The position numbers and the translations under genes are program-made. The notes beneath the pieces were generated by a model. The model worked only from the letters and a program-made list of their open reading frames with translations, did no database searches and was not told the DNA's origin. Positions 18,986 through 28,280 of a stretch of 64,000 nucleotides of DNA are shown here, piece after piece (within the stretch, counting starts at the first letter, position 1; every line of letters starts with the position of its first letter). This DNA comes from Paraburkholderia sp. SOS3 (GTDB lineage Bacteria; Pseudomonadota; Gammaproteobacteria; Burkholderiales; Burkholderiaceae), in assembly GCF_001922345.1 (NCBI RefSeq), contig NZ_CP018812.1, positions 372,001 to 436,000 on the forward strand, given 5' to 3'.

Positions 18986-20029
18986 ATGCGGACGATCGAA
19001 GAAGATAGTGTCGCGGTAATGAGTTCGGACATCGGCATGCCAGAGAACACTGCAAGCGCCCAATCAGACGACAAAGCCATCGCTATCACGCTAGCCATGC
19101 GCGTGATCGACGGTTCGTTTTCGACGATCGCGATCAGCGCTCGCGACTTGACGGCATTCTTTGCGTTGTTAAGCAAATGTCATCGCGAAGCATCCTGCAA
19201 GAATGCAGCGGCCATCATGGCGAAGCGATTGCAAATCGACGATGCGCTACGCGACTCGCTTAACACCTTTGAACTGGCAAGCTGCCTTGCTTCATTAGCA
19301 CGATGGGAAGAAGACGAGGGAGCCTTCGAAAAAGCAGCACTCGCTCTTGCGAAACGCTTATCGATCGGGCGAGTATCGCCAGGCCATCTGAACGGACAAG
19401 CTATTGCCAACTGCTGTGTCGCATTAGCAAAATGGCATGACGCACCGGTGTGCAAAGAGGCGTGCCGCCATCTGGCAGGCCGTATCGCGGCGGACGAAGC
19501 GATCGTGCGCCAGCTGAATGGCGTGCGCCTCGCGATCTGCATTCATGCACTGAGCCGATGGAGCGACGATGACGCATGTCGTGCCGCCGGCGTGCGTCTT
19601 GCAAGGCGAATATCCGAAGATGGAAACTTGCGGCACAATCTGAACGCACGGTATCTCGCTGTCTGCCTCGATGCATTGGCTCAATGGCCGTCCGATGATG
19701 TGTGTCGGCGTGCATCGGTGCAGTTGGCGCGCAGGATCTCAACGGACTTATCGGTGTGCGAGCGACTCACCGCAAAGCATTTCATCAATTGCCTGAAAGC
19801 GCTCAGCACCTGGAACGATCAAGCCGCATGCAAAGCAGCCGGGATGCGGCTTGTAAAACGTCTCGCGGACGATGGCGCACTGTTGCAACAACTTGCCGCT
19901 GCGCGTTACGCGGGTGATTGCATGAACGCACTGAATAGTTGGCCCAACGAAGAAGCATGCTTTCGGGCCGCAGCCGAGGCCGTGCACCGTCATCGCGACG
20001 CCGTCGCTCATGAAGCAACTGTCGATTGA
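18986..20029 (+). CDS. SKWP-like 42-residue repeat protein, possible type III effector-like protein
   Basis: A 347-residue protein without signal peptide or membrane segments, made almost entirely of seven helical repeats. Five of the seven units are exactly 42 residues (one has 43 and the last is degenerate), each beginning L-N and carrying a C/A-L-x-A-L-[SA]-x-W-[PSN] core (ALAKWHD, ALSRWSD, ALAQWPS, ALSTWND, ALNSWPN) followed by A-C-x-x-A and [AV]-[KR]-R-[IL]. This pattern resembles the SKWP (RipS) effector repeats of Ralstonia, which number more per protein. About 50 unrepeated residues precede the array, which could carry a secretion signal. No good ribosome site is seen; ATGs at 18986 and 19019 are both possible. 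Base composition is lower in G+C than its neighbours (29 of 60 bases at 19141-19200), hinting at acquisition. It diverges from fliC. Function unknown; RNA-binding tricopeptide-type repeats are an alternative. Confidence 0.75.
   Translation: MRTIEEDSVAVMSSDIGMPENTASAQSDDKAIAITLAMRVIDGSFSTIAISARDLTAFFALLSKCHREASCKNAAAIMAKRLQIDDALRDSLNTFELASCLASLARWEEDEGAFEKAALALAKRLSIGRVSPGHLNGQAIANCCVALAKWHDAPVCKEACRHLAGRIAADEAIVRQLNGVRLAICIHALSRWSDDDACRAAGVRLARRISEDGNLRHNLNARYLAVCLDALAQWPSDDVCRRASVQLARRISTDLSVCERLTAKHFINCLKALSTWNDQAACKAAGMRLVKRLADDGALLQQLAAARYAGDCMNALNSWPNEEACFRAAAEAVHRHRDAVAHEATVD
19133..20014 (+). repeat. Seven tandem 42-codon repeats within the SKWP-like gene
   Basis: Units begin at residues 50, 92, 135, 177, 219, 261 and 303 of the protein. 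Units starting at 50, 135, 177, 219 and 261 are exactly 42 residues; the one at 92 has 43 and the last is degenerate. Conserved columns are the leading Leu-Asn, a Cys at position 9, Ala-Leu at 12-13, Trp at 16 (Cys in the first unit), Cys at about 22, and an Arg followed by Ile or Leu at about 32-33. Confidence 0.85.
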
Positions 20030-20139
20030 GCACGAAAGGCAAATGACAGCTTATCCACATCGAGAGAAGTCCCGATAGTCTTAAGTGCTTTTCTGCTCCA
20101 GTCTCCAATTCCTTACCTGCTTAATAACGGAGACAGGAC

Positions 20140-21261
20140 GTGCAAATAACGAAGCTTGCGAGAACGGCGCTGGCCTGTGCGGCCATTGCCGCCGGCACTG
20201 CACCGGCACTATCGGCTGAGCCGCAAGGCGCCTACGGACCTCCGCTCGAAACCGTCAAGACCTTCGATACATTCAAGCTCGTCGGCATCGGCGTCTCCCA
20301 CGAGGGCCGCATTTTCGCGAGCGCGCCCGCTGCGCAGTCCGGCGACAAGCTCGTCGAGGTCAATGCGCAAACCGGCGCGATCACTCCCTATCCCGATGAA
20401 GCCTGGAACACGTCCGGCAAGGACACGGAGCATGAGTGGGTGGTTCCACAGGCGATGTGGGTCGACAAAGCCGATCGTCTATGGGTGCTCGATTCCGGGC
20501 GAGCGGTGCTGACCGCCGCGGGTGAGGGCGCAAAGCCCAAGCTTGTCGAGTTCGATTTGAGCACCAACAAGGTGATACGCAGCTACGGCTTCGACGGCAC
20601 CGTTGCACCGACCGATTCGCTCAACGACGTTCGTATCGATCTCGTGCATGGCTACGCATATCTGACGAACATCGGCAATCGCGGCAGCCTCGTCGTCCTG
20701 AACCTCAAGACCGGCCAATCGCGGCAGGTTCTTGCCGGCGATCGATCGACGTATGCCGATCCCAAACAGCACCTGATGATCAACGGGCAACCGGCACTAA
20801 CGAACGACGGCAAGATCGTTGCGATTCATGCCGACGGTATTGCACTTTCGCCGGACGCGAAATGGCTTTACTACCGCCCGCTAACCGATCACAACTACTG
20901 GCGGGTGCCAACGAGGGCGCTGACCGATGCAAAGCTCAGCGCGAGCCAACTGTCGCACAAGGTTCAGTATCTCGGCTCGGCGGAACTGACAGGAGGCTTG
21001 ATCATGGACCAGCATGGGACGCTGTATGGCGGCGATCTCGAACACAGCACCATCGTCGCGCTCGATCTCGATCCCGCTACGCACAAAGTCAAATCGCAGC
21101 TCTTCGTGCGCGCGCCCGGCAAGCTTTCGTGGGCCGACGGGTTTGCGATCAGCCAGGGCTACATGTACATCGCGGATTCCCATCTCTGGGAGGTGACGTT
21201 CAAGAACCATTTGCCGCGTTCAGGGCCCTTTACGATCTTTAAGGTAAAGCTTGGCGGATGA
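20140..21261 (+). CDS. Major royal jelly protein/yellow-related secreted protein
   Basis: An exported beta-propeller-like protein of 373 residues. The start is a GTG with GGAGACAGG six bases upstream, followed by a signal peptide ending at PALSAEPQ. Family landmarks are VVPQAMWVDKADRLWVLDSG, DSLNDVRIDLVHGYAYLTN, HADGIALSPDAKWLYYRPL and LSWADGFAISQGYMYIADS. Bacterial members are usually predicted periplasmic lactonase-like or binding proteins of unproven function. The gene is monocistronic and followed by a strong hairpin. Confidence 0.88.
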   Translation: MQITKLARTALACAAIAAGTAPALSAEPQGAYGPPLETVKTFDTFKLVGIGVSHEGRIFASAPAAQSGDKLVEVNAQTGAITPYPDEAWNTSGKDTEHEWVVPQAMWVDKADRLWVLDSGRAVLTAAGEGAKPKLVEFDLSTNKVIRSYGFDGTVAPTDSLNDVRIDLVHGYAYLTNIGNRGSLVVLNLKTGQSRQVLAGDRSTYADPKQHLMINGQPALTNDGKIVAIHADGIALSPDAKWLYYRPLTDHNYWRVPTRALTDAKLSASQLSHKVQYLGSAELTGGLIMDQHGTLYGGDLEHSTIVALDLDPATHKVKSQLFVRAPGKLSWADGFAISQGYMYIADSHLWEVTFKNHLPRSGPFTIFKVKLGG

Positions 21262-21265
21262 GAGT

Positions 21266-21299
21266 CACGCCCCCGCCGCTGGAACGCGGCGGGGGCGTG
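21266..21299. terminator. Hairpin between convergent genes
   Basis: A perfect 14-base-pair stem (CACGCCCCCGCCGC with its complement) around a six-base loop, immediately after the royal-jelly-like gene and before the convergent porin gene. A second, weaker GC-rich inverted repeat follows at about 21301-21330. No T run follows on either strand, so it is probably a bidirectional or factor-assisted terminator. Confidence 0.6.
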
Positions 21300-21328
21300 C
21301 GACGCCGCTTCAAACGCGGCTGTCGGCG

Positions 21329-22546
21329 TCAAAACCGATGCTTCATTCCAACCGCAATGACCACCTGCTCGTTGCCCGCCGACGGGTCAAGCGTATAGAC
21401 ACTCGCGTCGAATGCCCCATTGCCGTTTCCACCGCCGACTCGCTGATAAACGCCTTCCAGATAGACATCGGTGCGTGGCGAGAACAGATAGTCGGCCTGA
21501 GCCATGACCTGATTCCAGTGCGGCGACGCTGAGGTGAAGCCCTTGGAGGCTCCGCTGAATTCACCCGTGGTGTAGGTGTACGACGCGCCGAGGCTCAGGT
21601 CCGGCCGCAGGAAATACCGGCCGTTGATTTCAAAGTTGTCGAATTTCATCGACGTCCCCGCAAGTGCGCCGACGCTCGTGCTGCCGTCCTGTAACAGCCC
21701 CGTGATGTTGTCCGTCACGGAGTGAGTCCACACGACGCCAACCGACGACTTGCCGAATTTGTATTGCGCACCGGCACCATAGATCTGCTGACGGCCGCCG
21801 GTCGTCAACGCGTCACCGTCGCCCGTGCTTGCTGCGCCCGATGCGTTGGCCAGCGCCGGGTCGGCCGTGCGGTTGATTTGCAGATAGGCGGCGCCGAAAC
21901 TGAACGGGCCGTACGCGTAGCTTGCACCGAAGCTATAGGCGCCGTTGTTGGCGAAGTTATCCGCCTGGTTCGAGAACGCATACATCGCACCGGCCTTAAA
22001 GCCGCCATACGTTGCGCTGCTGAACTTGACCGAATTGTTCAGGCGCAGATCGTTGTTCAGGTTGTCGTTGTCGTAGACGTGCGTCGCCAGGTTGCCGCCG
22101 AAGCCTGAACCGGTCGCGCTCAACGGTGCGACGAAGTCGACGAGGAAGTCGTATTGCCGGCCGAGCGTCAGCGTACCGTACTGATTCGAATGGAGACCGA
22201 CCCATGCCTGTCGGCCAAACAGGTCGCCGCCGTTCTTGAAGGTGCCATTATTTACATTGAAACCGTTCTCGAGCCAGAAGACTGCACTGAGCCCTCCGCC
22301 AAGGTCCTCCGTGCCCCGCAGGCCCCATCGCGACGTAAAGACGTTCCCGCTTTGCAACGAAAACGCACTGCCGCCTGGCGACGTCGCACTCGAAGGGGTA
22401 ACGCGCGCGTTATTCTGGTACACCACACCTGTATCGATCAGGCCAAACAGCGTCACGCTGCTTTGCGCATGGGCGGCTCCCGCAGCAAGCAGGGCGGCGC
22501 CTGCGGCACAACATCTGATCTTCAGCAACATTACATCTCGTTTCAC
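21329..22546 (-). CDS. General outer-membrane porin (Burkholderia OmpC-like)
   Basis: A 405-residue trimeric-porin-type protein. A signal peptide ending GAAHAQ is followed by SSVTLFGLIDTGV, the standard start of Burkholderia porins; LGGGLSAVFWLENGF, FGRQAWVGLHSNQYGTLTLG and a terminal aromatic strand (VIAVGMKHRF, ending in Phe) complete the pattern. The first start codon is GTG at 22546 with GGGGA upstream; an ATG five codons later (22531) is an alternative. It faces a large intergenic region shared with a divergent MFS gene. Confidence 0.95.
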   Translation of the reverse strand: MKRDVMLLKIRCCAAGAALLAAGAAHAQSSVTLFGLIDTGVVYQNNARVTPSSATSPGGSAFSLQSGNVFTSRWGLRGTEDLGGGLSAVFWLENGFNVNNGTFKNGGDLFGRQAWVGLHSNQYGTLTLGRQYDFLVDFVAPLSATGSGFGGNLATHVYDNDNLNNDLRLNNSVKFSSATYGGFKAGAMYAFSNQADNFANNGAYSFGASYAYGPFSFGAAYLQINRTADPALANASGAASTGDGDALTTGGRQQIYGAGAQYKFGKSSVGVVWTHSVTDNITGLLQDGSTSVGALAGTSMKFDNFEINGRYFLRPDLSLGASYTYTTGEFSGASKGFTSASPHWNQVMAQADYLFSPRTDVYLEGVYQRVGGGNGNGAFDASVYTLDPSAGNEQVVIAVGMKHRF

Positions 22547-22950
22547 TGGTATTCCCCGGTTGAGTGATCGGCAGTCGCCTCGGGCGACGTGCGGTATCGT
22601 CCGGCATCGCTGCGATGACGAGAGATGGAATGCTTTATTTCAGTGGTAGCGGAAGTTCGTCACGCTCGCTAAACAAATGTTTATCGACGCGGCTCCGGCA
22701 GATGCTTGCGCGGCGACATAGCCCGCATATTCGGCAAACGAACCCTCTGAAGACGGCAACGGCCGATTGGATGTCGCGCGCTCGCGACAGCGGAAAATGC
22801 ATGACCGCGGTCTACCGCGGGCAGATCCGCGCGTCTCGTGTGCAATCGGTAAAGCGGTTGTCACACATGCAATAGGCGTTTCTCGTGCACGCACACGCTT
22901 GCGGCTACCTCTACCATTTGCTTGAGCTTGCAACGAGAAAGGAATAGCAG
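22547..22950. promoter_or_regulatory. Divergent porin/MFS intergenic region
   Basis: About 400 bases between the porin and MFS starts with no supported gene. Open frames on both strands here overlap one another and lack ribosome sites. It should contain both promoters and probably a long porin leader; I cannot place them. Confidence 0.5.
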
Positions 22951-24162
22951 ATGAGTTGTTCATCCGAAGATGCATTCGCCGTCAAGCGGTCTGGCCGGTC
23001 GAAAGAGTTCGATCCGAAAGTCTGCTTTCTCGCGCTAGGCACGTTCGCCATCGGCACCGACGCGTACGTGATCTCCGGCATTCTTGCTTCCGTAGCGCGC
23101 GATCTTCACATCGGCATCAATGCGGCGGGCCAGCTGGTCAGCTGGTACTCATTTACGTATGCCGTCGCAGCTCCGGTACTGGCGGCGTTCATCGGCCATC
23201 TGAAGAAGCAGAACGTAGTTGTCGGCGCACTGATCCTGTTTGCGGCAGCCAACGCCGTCTGCGCACTCTCAACGACCTTTGAGCTTCTCGTCGCCGCACG
23301 CGTGGTCGCCGCGATTGCGGGCAGTCTTTATACGCCGACGGCCTATACGCTCGCGGCTACGCTCGCTGCGCCCGAAATGAAGAGCAAGGCGCTTGCGGTC
23401 GTCGCTTTGGGGTTGACGTCGGCGACCGCGCTCGGTGTTCCGATCGGCACGCTGATCGGACAGCACGCCGGATGGCACGGCACATTCTGGCTTGTCGTCG
23501 TCCTGTCGCTGGTGGCCGCAGTAGCAATCCGCGCGGCGCGGGTATCGTCGGGCGACGGGGCGCTTGCCCCTTCCCCGGGACTCATCGCGCGATTCAAACC
23601 GCTCACGCATGGTTCGACCTTGCTCGCGTTGTTGCCCGCCGTCGCAATCGGCTCGGCGTACTTTCTCACGTACACCTATCTTGGCGCGATACTCGGTGCC
23701 CAAGGCTTTCCTGCGCGCCAGATCGCGGCGGTCTTCGTGGCGTCCGGCATGGGCGGTGTGGCCGGCAGTTTCGCGGGCGGTCAGCTTGGCGTGCGCTTCA
23801 AACCTGTCGCCGTGCTCGTGGCGACGTTCGTCGTGCTCGGCATCGATGCGGCATTGCTTGCGTTTTCGATGCTGTCGTTCTGGACTGCCGCATTGTCGTT
23901 ATCGATTCTGTCGGCCAGCGGCTGGCTATTCCTGCCGGTTCAGCAGTCGCGGCTTCTCAGGATCGTCGAACCGCATCACGCGCAGCTCGTGATGGCATTG
24001 AACAATTCGTGTGTCTACCTCGGCTCGGCTGCAGGCACCGTAATCGGCGCCGCCATCATTCGCGCCGGGGTCGGTTTGCAGGATCTGCACTGGGCATCGG
24101 CGGCACTGGCCGTTGTCGCGCTGGCCACGCTTGCGCTCAGCTATCTACGCAGCGGGCAGTGA
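22951..24162 (+). CDS. MFS transporter, AraJ/chloramphenicol-efflux-like (DHA1 family)
   Basis: Inner-membrane proton-driven exporter of 403 residues with about twelve hydrophobic segments. The N-terminus (FALGTFAIGTDAYVISGIL) is characteristic of the AraJ/YdhP/Cmx group of DHA1 drug or sugar efflux proteins. AAGGA precedes the ATG. It stands alone, diverging from the porin gene. The substrate cannot be inferred. Confidence 0.9.
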   Translation: MSCSSEDAFAVKRSGRSKEFDPKVCFLALGTFAIGTDAYVISGILASVARDLHIGINAAGQLVSWYSFTYAVAAPVLAAFIGHLKKQNVVVGALILFAAANAVCALSTTFELLVAARVVAAIAGSLYTPTAYTLAATLAAPEMKSKALAVVALGLTSATALGVPIGTLIGQHAGWHGTFWLVVVLSLVAAVAIRAARVSSGDGALAPSPGLIARFKPLTHGSTLLALLPAVAIGSAYFLTYTYLGAILGAQGFPARQIAAVFVASGMGGVAGSFAGGQLGVRFKPVAVLVATFVVLGIDAALLAFSMLSFWTAALSLSILSASGWLFLPVQQSRLLRIVEPHHAQLVMALNNSCVYLGSAAGTVIGAAIIRAGVGLQDLHWASAALAVVALATLALSYLRSGQ

Positions 24163-24237
24163 GCGCGCCATGCCGACTGCGGTGACAAATCCGGTGCTAA
24201 CGGTATGGCGCGAAAGTGTTTAGACAGTCAAGCTCCT

Positions 24238-25452
24238 CTAACACGCGGTCGGCGCGACCCGCTCTATCTCCAGGCCGAACAGCGGACGCAATCGCGTGCC
24301 GAGGACATTGCCGAAAAACGCGGCGACGAGCCAGAGCCATCCATGCACACTGCCTGACACGATGCCGCTGAAATACGCGCCAATGTTGCAGCCGTATGCA
24401 AGGCGCGCGCCGTATCCGAGCAGCAATCCGCCGACGACCGCAGCCACGAGCGAGCGCAGCGGCACGCGCCAGACGGGCGCATAGCGGCCGGCCAGCGCGG
24501 CCGCCAGCATCGCGCCGATCACGATGCCGATATCCATGACCGAGGTCACGTCATGCGAGACCGGCGCGGCGAGCGCCGCGGCGTTCGGCTTGCTGGTCCA
24601 GTATGCCCAGTTCGCGACATCGAAGCCGAGCGAGGCGGCCGCCTTCGCGCCCCACAGCGCGAACGCCGACGTGATGCCCCATGGCCGCCCGGAAAGCGCG
24701 AGCGTCGCAAAGTTGAGCACGGCAAGCGCGATTGCGCCTGCCAGCAGCGGCCATGGCCCATGCAGCCACGGCGACGTGTGAGGCGGCTGCGTATGTGCGG
24801 CGACGAGCCGGCCATGCCTGCGTTTTTCGATGACGACGGTTATTGCCGCGATCAGCGCAAAGAGCGCCCAGTTGAGGAACAATGCGGGCGCGACGCCGAG
24901 CATTTTCACGAGCGAGATCGCGGGCAATTGCGGCAGCGCGGTCCAGAAAGGCATGTGCATGGTCGCGATGACGGACCCGGCGACGAACCCGATCAGCGTG
25001 ACGATCATGCGCGTGCTGCCGCCGCCGACCGTGTACAGCGTGCCCGACGCACAGCCGCCGCCGAGCTGCATGCCGAGTCCGAACATGAATGCGCCGACGA
25101 CGACCGAGGTGCCCGCCGGCGACACGAGGCCTGTGACAGGATGGCCGAACAGCCTGCCCGCTGCCAGTGCGGGAAAGAACAGTGCGACCCCGATGGCCAG
25201 CATGAGCATCTGCGCGCGCAGGCCGGCGCCGCGGCCGTCGGCAATAAATACGCGCCACGCGGACGTGAAGCCGAACGCCGCGTGGTAAAGCGCGATGCCG
25301 AGCAGCGCACCGACCACGTACAACGCCGCTTGTACCGCGCTGACGGTCTGCACGAGGTACCACGCACCGGCGACGATCAGCAGCAAGGCCACGCCTAGTG
25401 GACCGGGATCGATAGCGGCGCGGCGGGAAATCGGGGAAGCAAGATCGGACAT
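24238..25452 (-). CDS. YeeE/YedE family (TsuA-like) sulfur-compound transporter
   Basis: Polytopic inner-membrane protein with two halves of the YeeE/YedE domain in one chain. The first half carries QLGGGCASGTLYTVGGG and the second GYGARLAYGCNIGAYFSG; conserved cysteines at such sites in TsuA relay thiosulfate across the membrane. The chosen ATG (MSDLAS, 25450-25452) gives 404 residues; an ATG 12 codons upstream (25488) is preceded by GAGA and is possible. No TusA-like partner is visible next to it. Substrate class follows from the family only. Confidence 0.88.
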   Translation of the reverse strand: MSDLASPISRRAAIDPGPLGVALLLIVAGAWYLVQTVSAVQAALYVVGALLGIALYHAAFGFTSAWRVFIADGRGAGLRAQMLMLAIGVALFFPALAAGRLFGHPVTGLVSPAGTSVVVGAFMFGLGMQLGGGCASGTLYTVGGGSTRMIVTLIGFVAGSVIATMHMPFWTALPQLPAISLVKMLGVAPALFLNWALFALIAAITVVIEKRRHGRLVAAHTQPPHTSPWLHGPWPLLAGAIALAVLNFATLALSGRPWGITSAFALWGAKAAASLGFDVANWAYWTSKPNAAALAAPVSHDVTSVMDIGIVIGAMLAAALAGRYAPVWRVPLRSLVAAVVGGLLLGYGARLAYGCNIGAYFSGIVSGSVHGWLWLVAAFFGNVLGTRLRPLFGLEIERVAPTAC

Positions 25453-25758
25453 GTCGAGTGCGTTTATAAAGACGTGGGCAAAACGCATATTTTCTCGCGA
25501 TTAGCGCAAGCTTGCACGGCGTGAAAGCAGGCGGCGCAGCGATGCTTCCCGTGCACTGCGCCGCACCCGGCCGATCGGCGCGTCGCGCTTGTACGACGAA
25601 TTGGTTGCGAGAATCGATGATGCTCGGCGATCGGGGATTCGATGGGCAATCAGTGCGATTTTGAAGCGGCGCAAGTCGCCGCTGTTGTAGCGTGTCCCTT
25701 TGCGTGCCCCTTTGCATGTGCCTTCCTCGGAGCATCCCAAATTCAAGGAGATCGCGAC

Positions 25759-26379
25759 ATGAGCAATGCAAAAACAGTCGACATGAAACTGGAAGTGGTC
25801 GTCATTCCGGTAGCGGACGTCGATCGCGCGAAGCAGTTTTACGCCGCCTTAGGCTGGAGGCTCGACGTCGATATCGTGAAGGACGAGCAGTTTCGCGTCG
25901 TGCACTTCACGCCGCCCGGTTCGCACTGCTCGATTCTGTTCGGCACGGGCGTCACCACCGAAGCGCCGGGCTCGGTGCAAGGACTTCACCTGATCGTCTC
26001 CGATGTGGTGGCTGCCCGCGAAGCGCTTGTCGCGCGTGGTGTCGACGTGAGTGAAGTTTTTCACGACGCAGGCGGGCTCTTCCATCATGCCGGCGAAGAA
26101 GGACGCGTAAGCGGCCTGCATCCTGCGCGCAACAGTTACGGATCCTTCGCTTCGTTTAGCGATCCCGATGGAAACGGGTGGGTCTTTCAGGAGGTCACGA
26201 CCCGCCTGCCTGGACGCGTCGACGCGCAAAACATCGCGTTCACATCGTCGCAAGAGCTGGCGGCGGCACTCCGGCGTGCCGCCGCCGCGCATGGCGAGCA
26301 TGAGAAGAAGACCGGCAAGCATGACGAAAACTGGGCCGACTGGTACGCCGACTATCTGGGGCGCGAGTCGGGCGGGTGA
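25759..26379 (+). CDS. VOC-superfamily (glyoxalase-like) protein with C-terminal extension
   Basis: A 206-residue protein. Residues about 10-140 form a VOC domain (VVIPVADVDRAKQFYAALGW, HLIVSDVVAAREALVARGV, FSDPDGNGWVFQEV). A helical C-terminal tail ending DENWADWYADYLGRE occurs in a subset of these proteins. The ATG at 25759 has AAGGAG eight bases upstream; the open frame begins earlier at 25642 but without support. It converges with the HdeD-fusion gene, 26 bases away. Ligand unknown. Confidence 0.88.
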   Translation: MSNAKTVDMKLEVVVIPVADVDRAKQFYAALGWRLDVDIVKDEQFRVVHFTPPGSHCSILFGTGVTTEAPGSVQGLHLIVSDVVAAREALVARGVDVSEVFHDAGGLFHHAGEEGRVSGLHPARNSYGSFASFSDPDGNGWVFQEVTTRLPGRVDAQNIAFTSSQELAAALRRAAAAHGEHEKKTGKHDENWADWYADYLGRESGG

Positions 26380-26405
26380 CTCGCCGTTGGCCGATGAGCA
26401 GGCAA

Positions 26406-27935
26406 TCAGCGCTGTGCACTCGTGTTGGCGCCGACATTTGCGCCAGGATTTCCACCGGAACTTGCGCCGGTATCGGCGAACACCGGCTGCACAGCGGGCT
26501 CCAACGCGTTCGTGTCATCGATATTCGGCGCGGCTGCTTTCTCGGCTCGCCAGCGCACACGTGACTCGTGCATCGTTCTTAGCGCAAGGCGCGCCATTTT
26601 CACCCATCCGGAAGGGTGCGGGTCCGCGAGCATGCTGAGTGCACGCGCATAGTCGAGGGTGAGGCCGGGCGTCCACGCCATTGTCGCTGCGCGCTTTCTG
26701 ACTTGTGCCGCAACCCATAGTTCAGGCGTCACGGCGATATGTAGAAACGGCTTCCAGCCACGGTCCATTCCCCACGCGCGCGCCGACGCTCCTTCGATTG
26801 CCGCTTCCAGCGCTTTCGCGACCGTGCTCGAGCAGTTGCGGTATGTCAGGTTGTAGATTGTCGTGCGGCGATATTCGGCCCAGAAACGTTCGAGCCGTTG
26901 CGCATCGTAGTTGTGTATGCGGACCTGACGCGTGGAAGGACACCACGCTTTCGCTTCGGTCTGGTAGTCGGGCTGGAACACGCCAGGCACGTCGTTATCC
27001 CGCGTCGCACGCAGGATGCGCGAGAACTCGTCCGGCGACCGCTCGATTTCAATGGCCGGGTACAGGCTGATATAAACGCCTTCCGCCGACTCGAGCGCGG
27101 CATGGCCTGTCGAGATCGCGCCGTTTCGATCGACCGCGGCTATGTAGCGGTCGATGATCGGCTGCCGTCGTGCCTGCGATTTCGCCGAACCGACCGGCGT
27201 CCACACGTGTATGGTCAGAACATGGTCGCGCCGTTCGGCAGCGTCGCTGGACGCGTTCGGCGACGGAGGCTTCGGTACGTCCTGCGTGGACATTTCTGTG
27301 GATGCTCGTGCCCGCATTGCGGCGGCTTCCATCGCCGCGACCTTATGCTCCGTGCGCTTTTCGTCGGCCACGACGGGGTTTGTCGCCATGCGCCGCACAC
27401 GGACCGCGAGCAAGGTCATGTTCCAGCCGCCGAACAGCAGTCCGAACGCGACACAGTATGCGATGGTGCCCGCATAGTGATCGGGATAGGGCTGGTAGAA
27501 AAAGATCGCAATGGCGATTTCCAGTACGCCGCCCGCAATCGCCACCTTCCATGTGCGGTAGCGCACGAGTGCCGCGGCAATGATCTGAAGCGTGCCGTCC
27601 GCGAGAAACAGCGTGCCGAAAATCAACGACAGGATGAAGTTGCCGTGCACGCCTCCGATCAGCACGAGCCCGGCGGACACGATAAAGGTCACACCTTTGA
27701 CATAGCGCAGCGTGCGCTGTCCGCCTATGCCGGTCCAGGCGACCGCTAGCGTAGCGAGGCCTTCGAGCAGAAGCAAAGCGACGAATGGAACGATGGGGAA
27801 CCAGAGCGCGCCGTCGAGCGCATCGCAGAAAATCACCACCCCTAACACGGTGCTTAGAAATCCTACCGCGAGCAGTTCGCGCCAGCGCGTGCGCAGATAG
27901 TCGACACCGAGCAGGATCATCACAAGACGGACCAT
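26406..27935 (-). CDS. HdeD-like membrane domain fused to a putative permuted papain-like peptidase domain
   Basis: A 509-residue protein. Residues 1-185 hold paired hydrophobic helices typical of the HdeD acid-resistance family (LLAVGFLSTVLGVVIFCDAL, FILSLIFGTLFLADGTLQII). A charged, Ala/Pro-rich linker follows to about 235. The C-terminal half has a histidine in ISTGHAALESAEGVYISLYP (H278) and, later, a cysteine in TYRNCSSTVAKAL (C368); the His-before-Cys order fits circularly permuted NlpC/P60-like hydrolases (YiiX/LRAT/DUF4105 type). The tail is low complexity. The ATG at 27933-27935 follows AGGGAAG; upstream frame to 28100 is unlikely to be coding. Substrate unknown; the fold assignment of the second half is inference. 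Confidence 0.75.
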   Translation of the reverse strand: MVRLVMILLGVDYLRTRWRELLAVGFLSTVLGVVIFCDALDGALWFPIVPFVALLLLEGLATLAVAWTGIGGQRTLRYVKGVTFIVSAGLVLIGGVHGNFILSLIFGTLFLADGTLQIIAAALVRYRTWKVAIAGGVLEIAIAIFFYQPYPDHYAGTIAYCVAFGLLFGGWNMTLLAVRVRRMATNPVVADEKRTEHKVAAMEAAAMRARASTEMSTQDVPKPPSPNASSDAAERRDHVLTIHVWTPVGSAKSQARRQPIIDRYIAAVDRNGAISTGHAALESAEGVYISLYPAIEIERSPDEFSRILRATRDNDVPGVFQPDYQTEAKAWCPSTRQVRIHNYDAQRLERFWAEYRRTTIYNLTYRNCSSTVAKALEAAIEGASARAWGMDRGWKPFLHIAVTPELWVAAQVRKRAATMAWTPGLTLDYARALSMLADPHPSGWVKMARLALRTMHESRVRWRAEKAAAPNIDDTNALEPAVQPVFADTGASSGGNPGANVGANTSAQR

Positions 27936-28280
27936 GGCTTGATCTTCCCTTCGTCTGGAGACCGTGGCTGAGGAACCGCAACTGAACCAACGCACCGACC
28001 GCCGGCAACACAACGATGATAGTTCGTCGTGCACGACTCGACGTGGGCTTTGATTTTGTTCAGAACAATTCAACGTCGTCGCATTGCGCCCGTTCGGCAC
28101 CCTGACTATCGAATCGTCATACCGTAATGTCGAACGCAGCGTTCAACCAGTTGGCCTCCCGCCTGCGTGCAAATCTGGAATCTGCTCGGCGCCGTCGAAT
28201 ACTTTCTGTTATCCCGGTGCTACGGTTAGATTGCGGCAAAGCGCGACTCAATCAAACTTCAACCCGATCAGGACGCGGAC
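27936..28280. promoter_or_regulatory. Divergent intergenic region before the isochorismatase gene
   Basis: About 345 bases between the divergently transcribed HdeD-fusion and isochorismatase genes. Frames that cross it are extensions or shadows. I see no hairpin or recognisable operator. Confidence 0.45.

Noticed and set aside
24551..25771. 406-codon minus-strand frame overlapping the YeeE/YedE gene
   Set aside because: Arg-rich out-of-frame translation of the same strand; it lacks any membrane or domain pattern.
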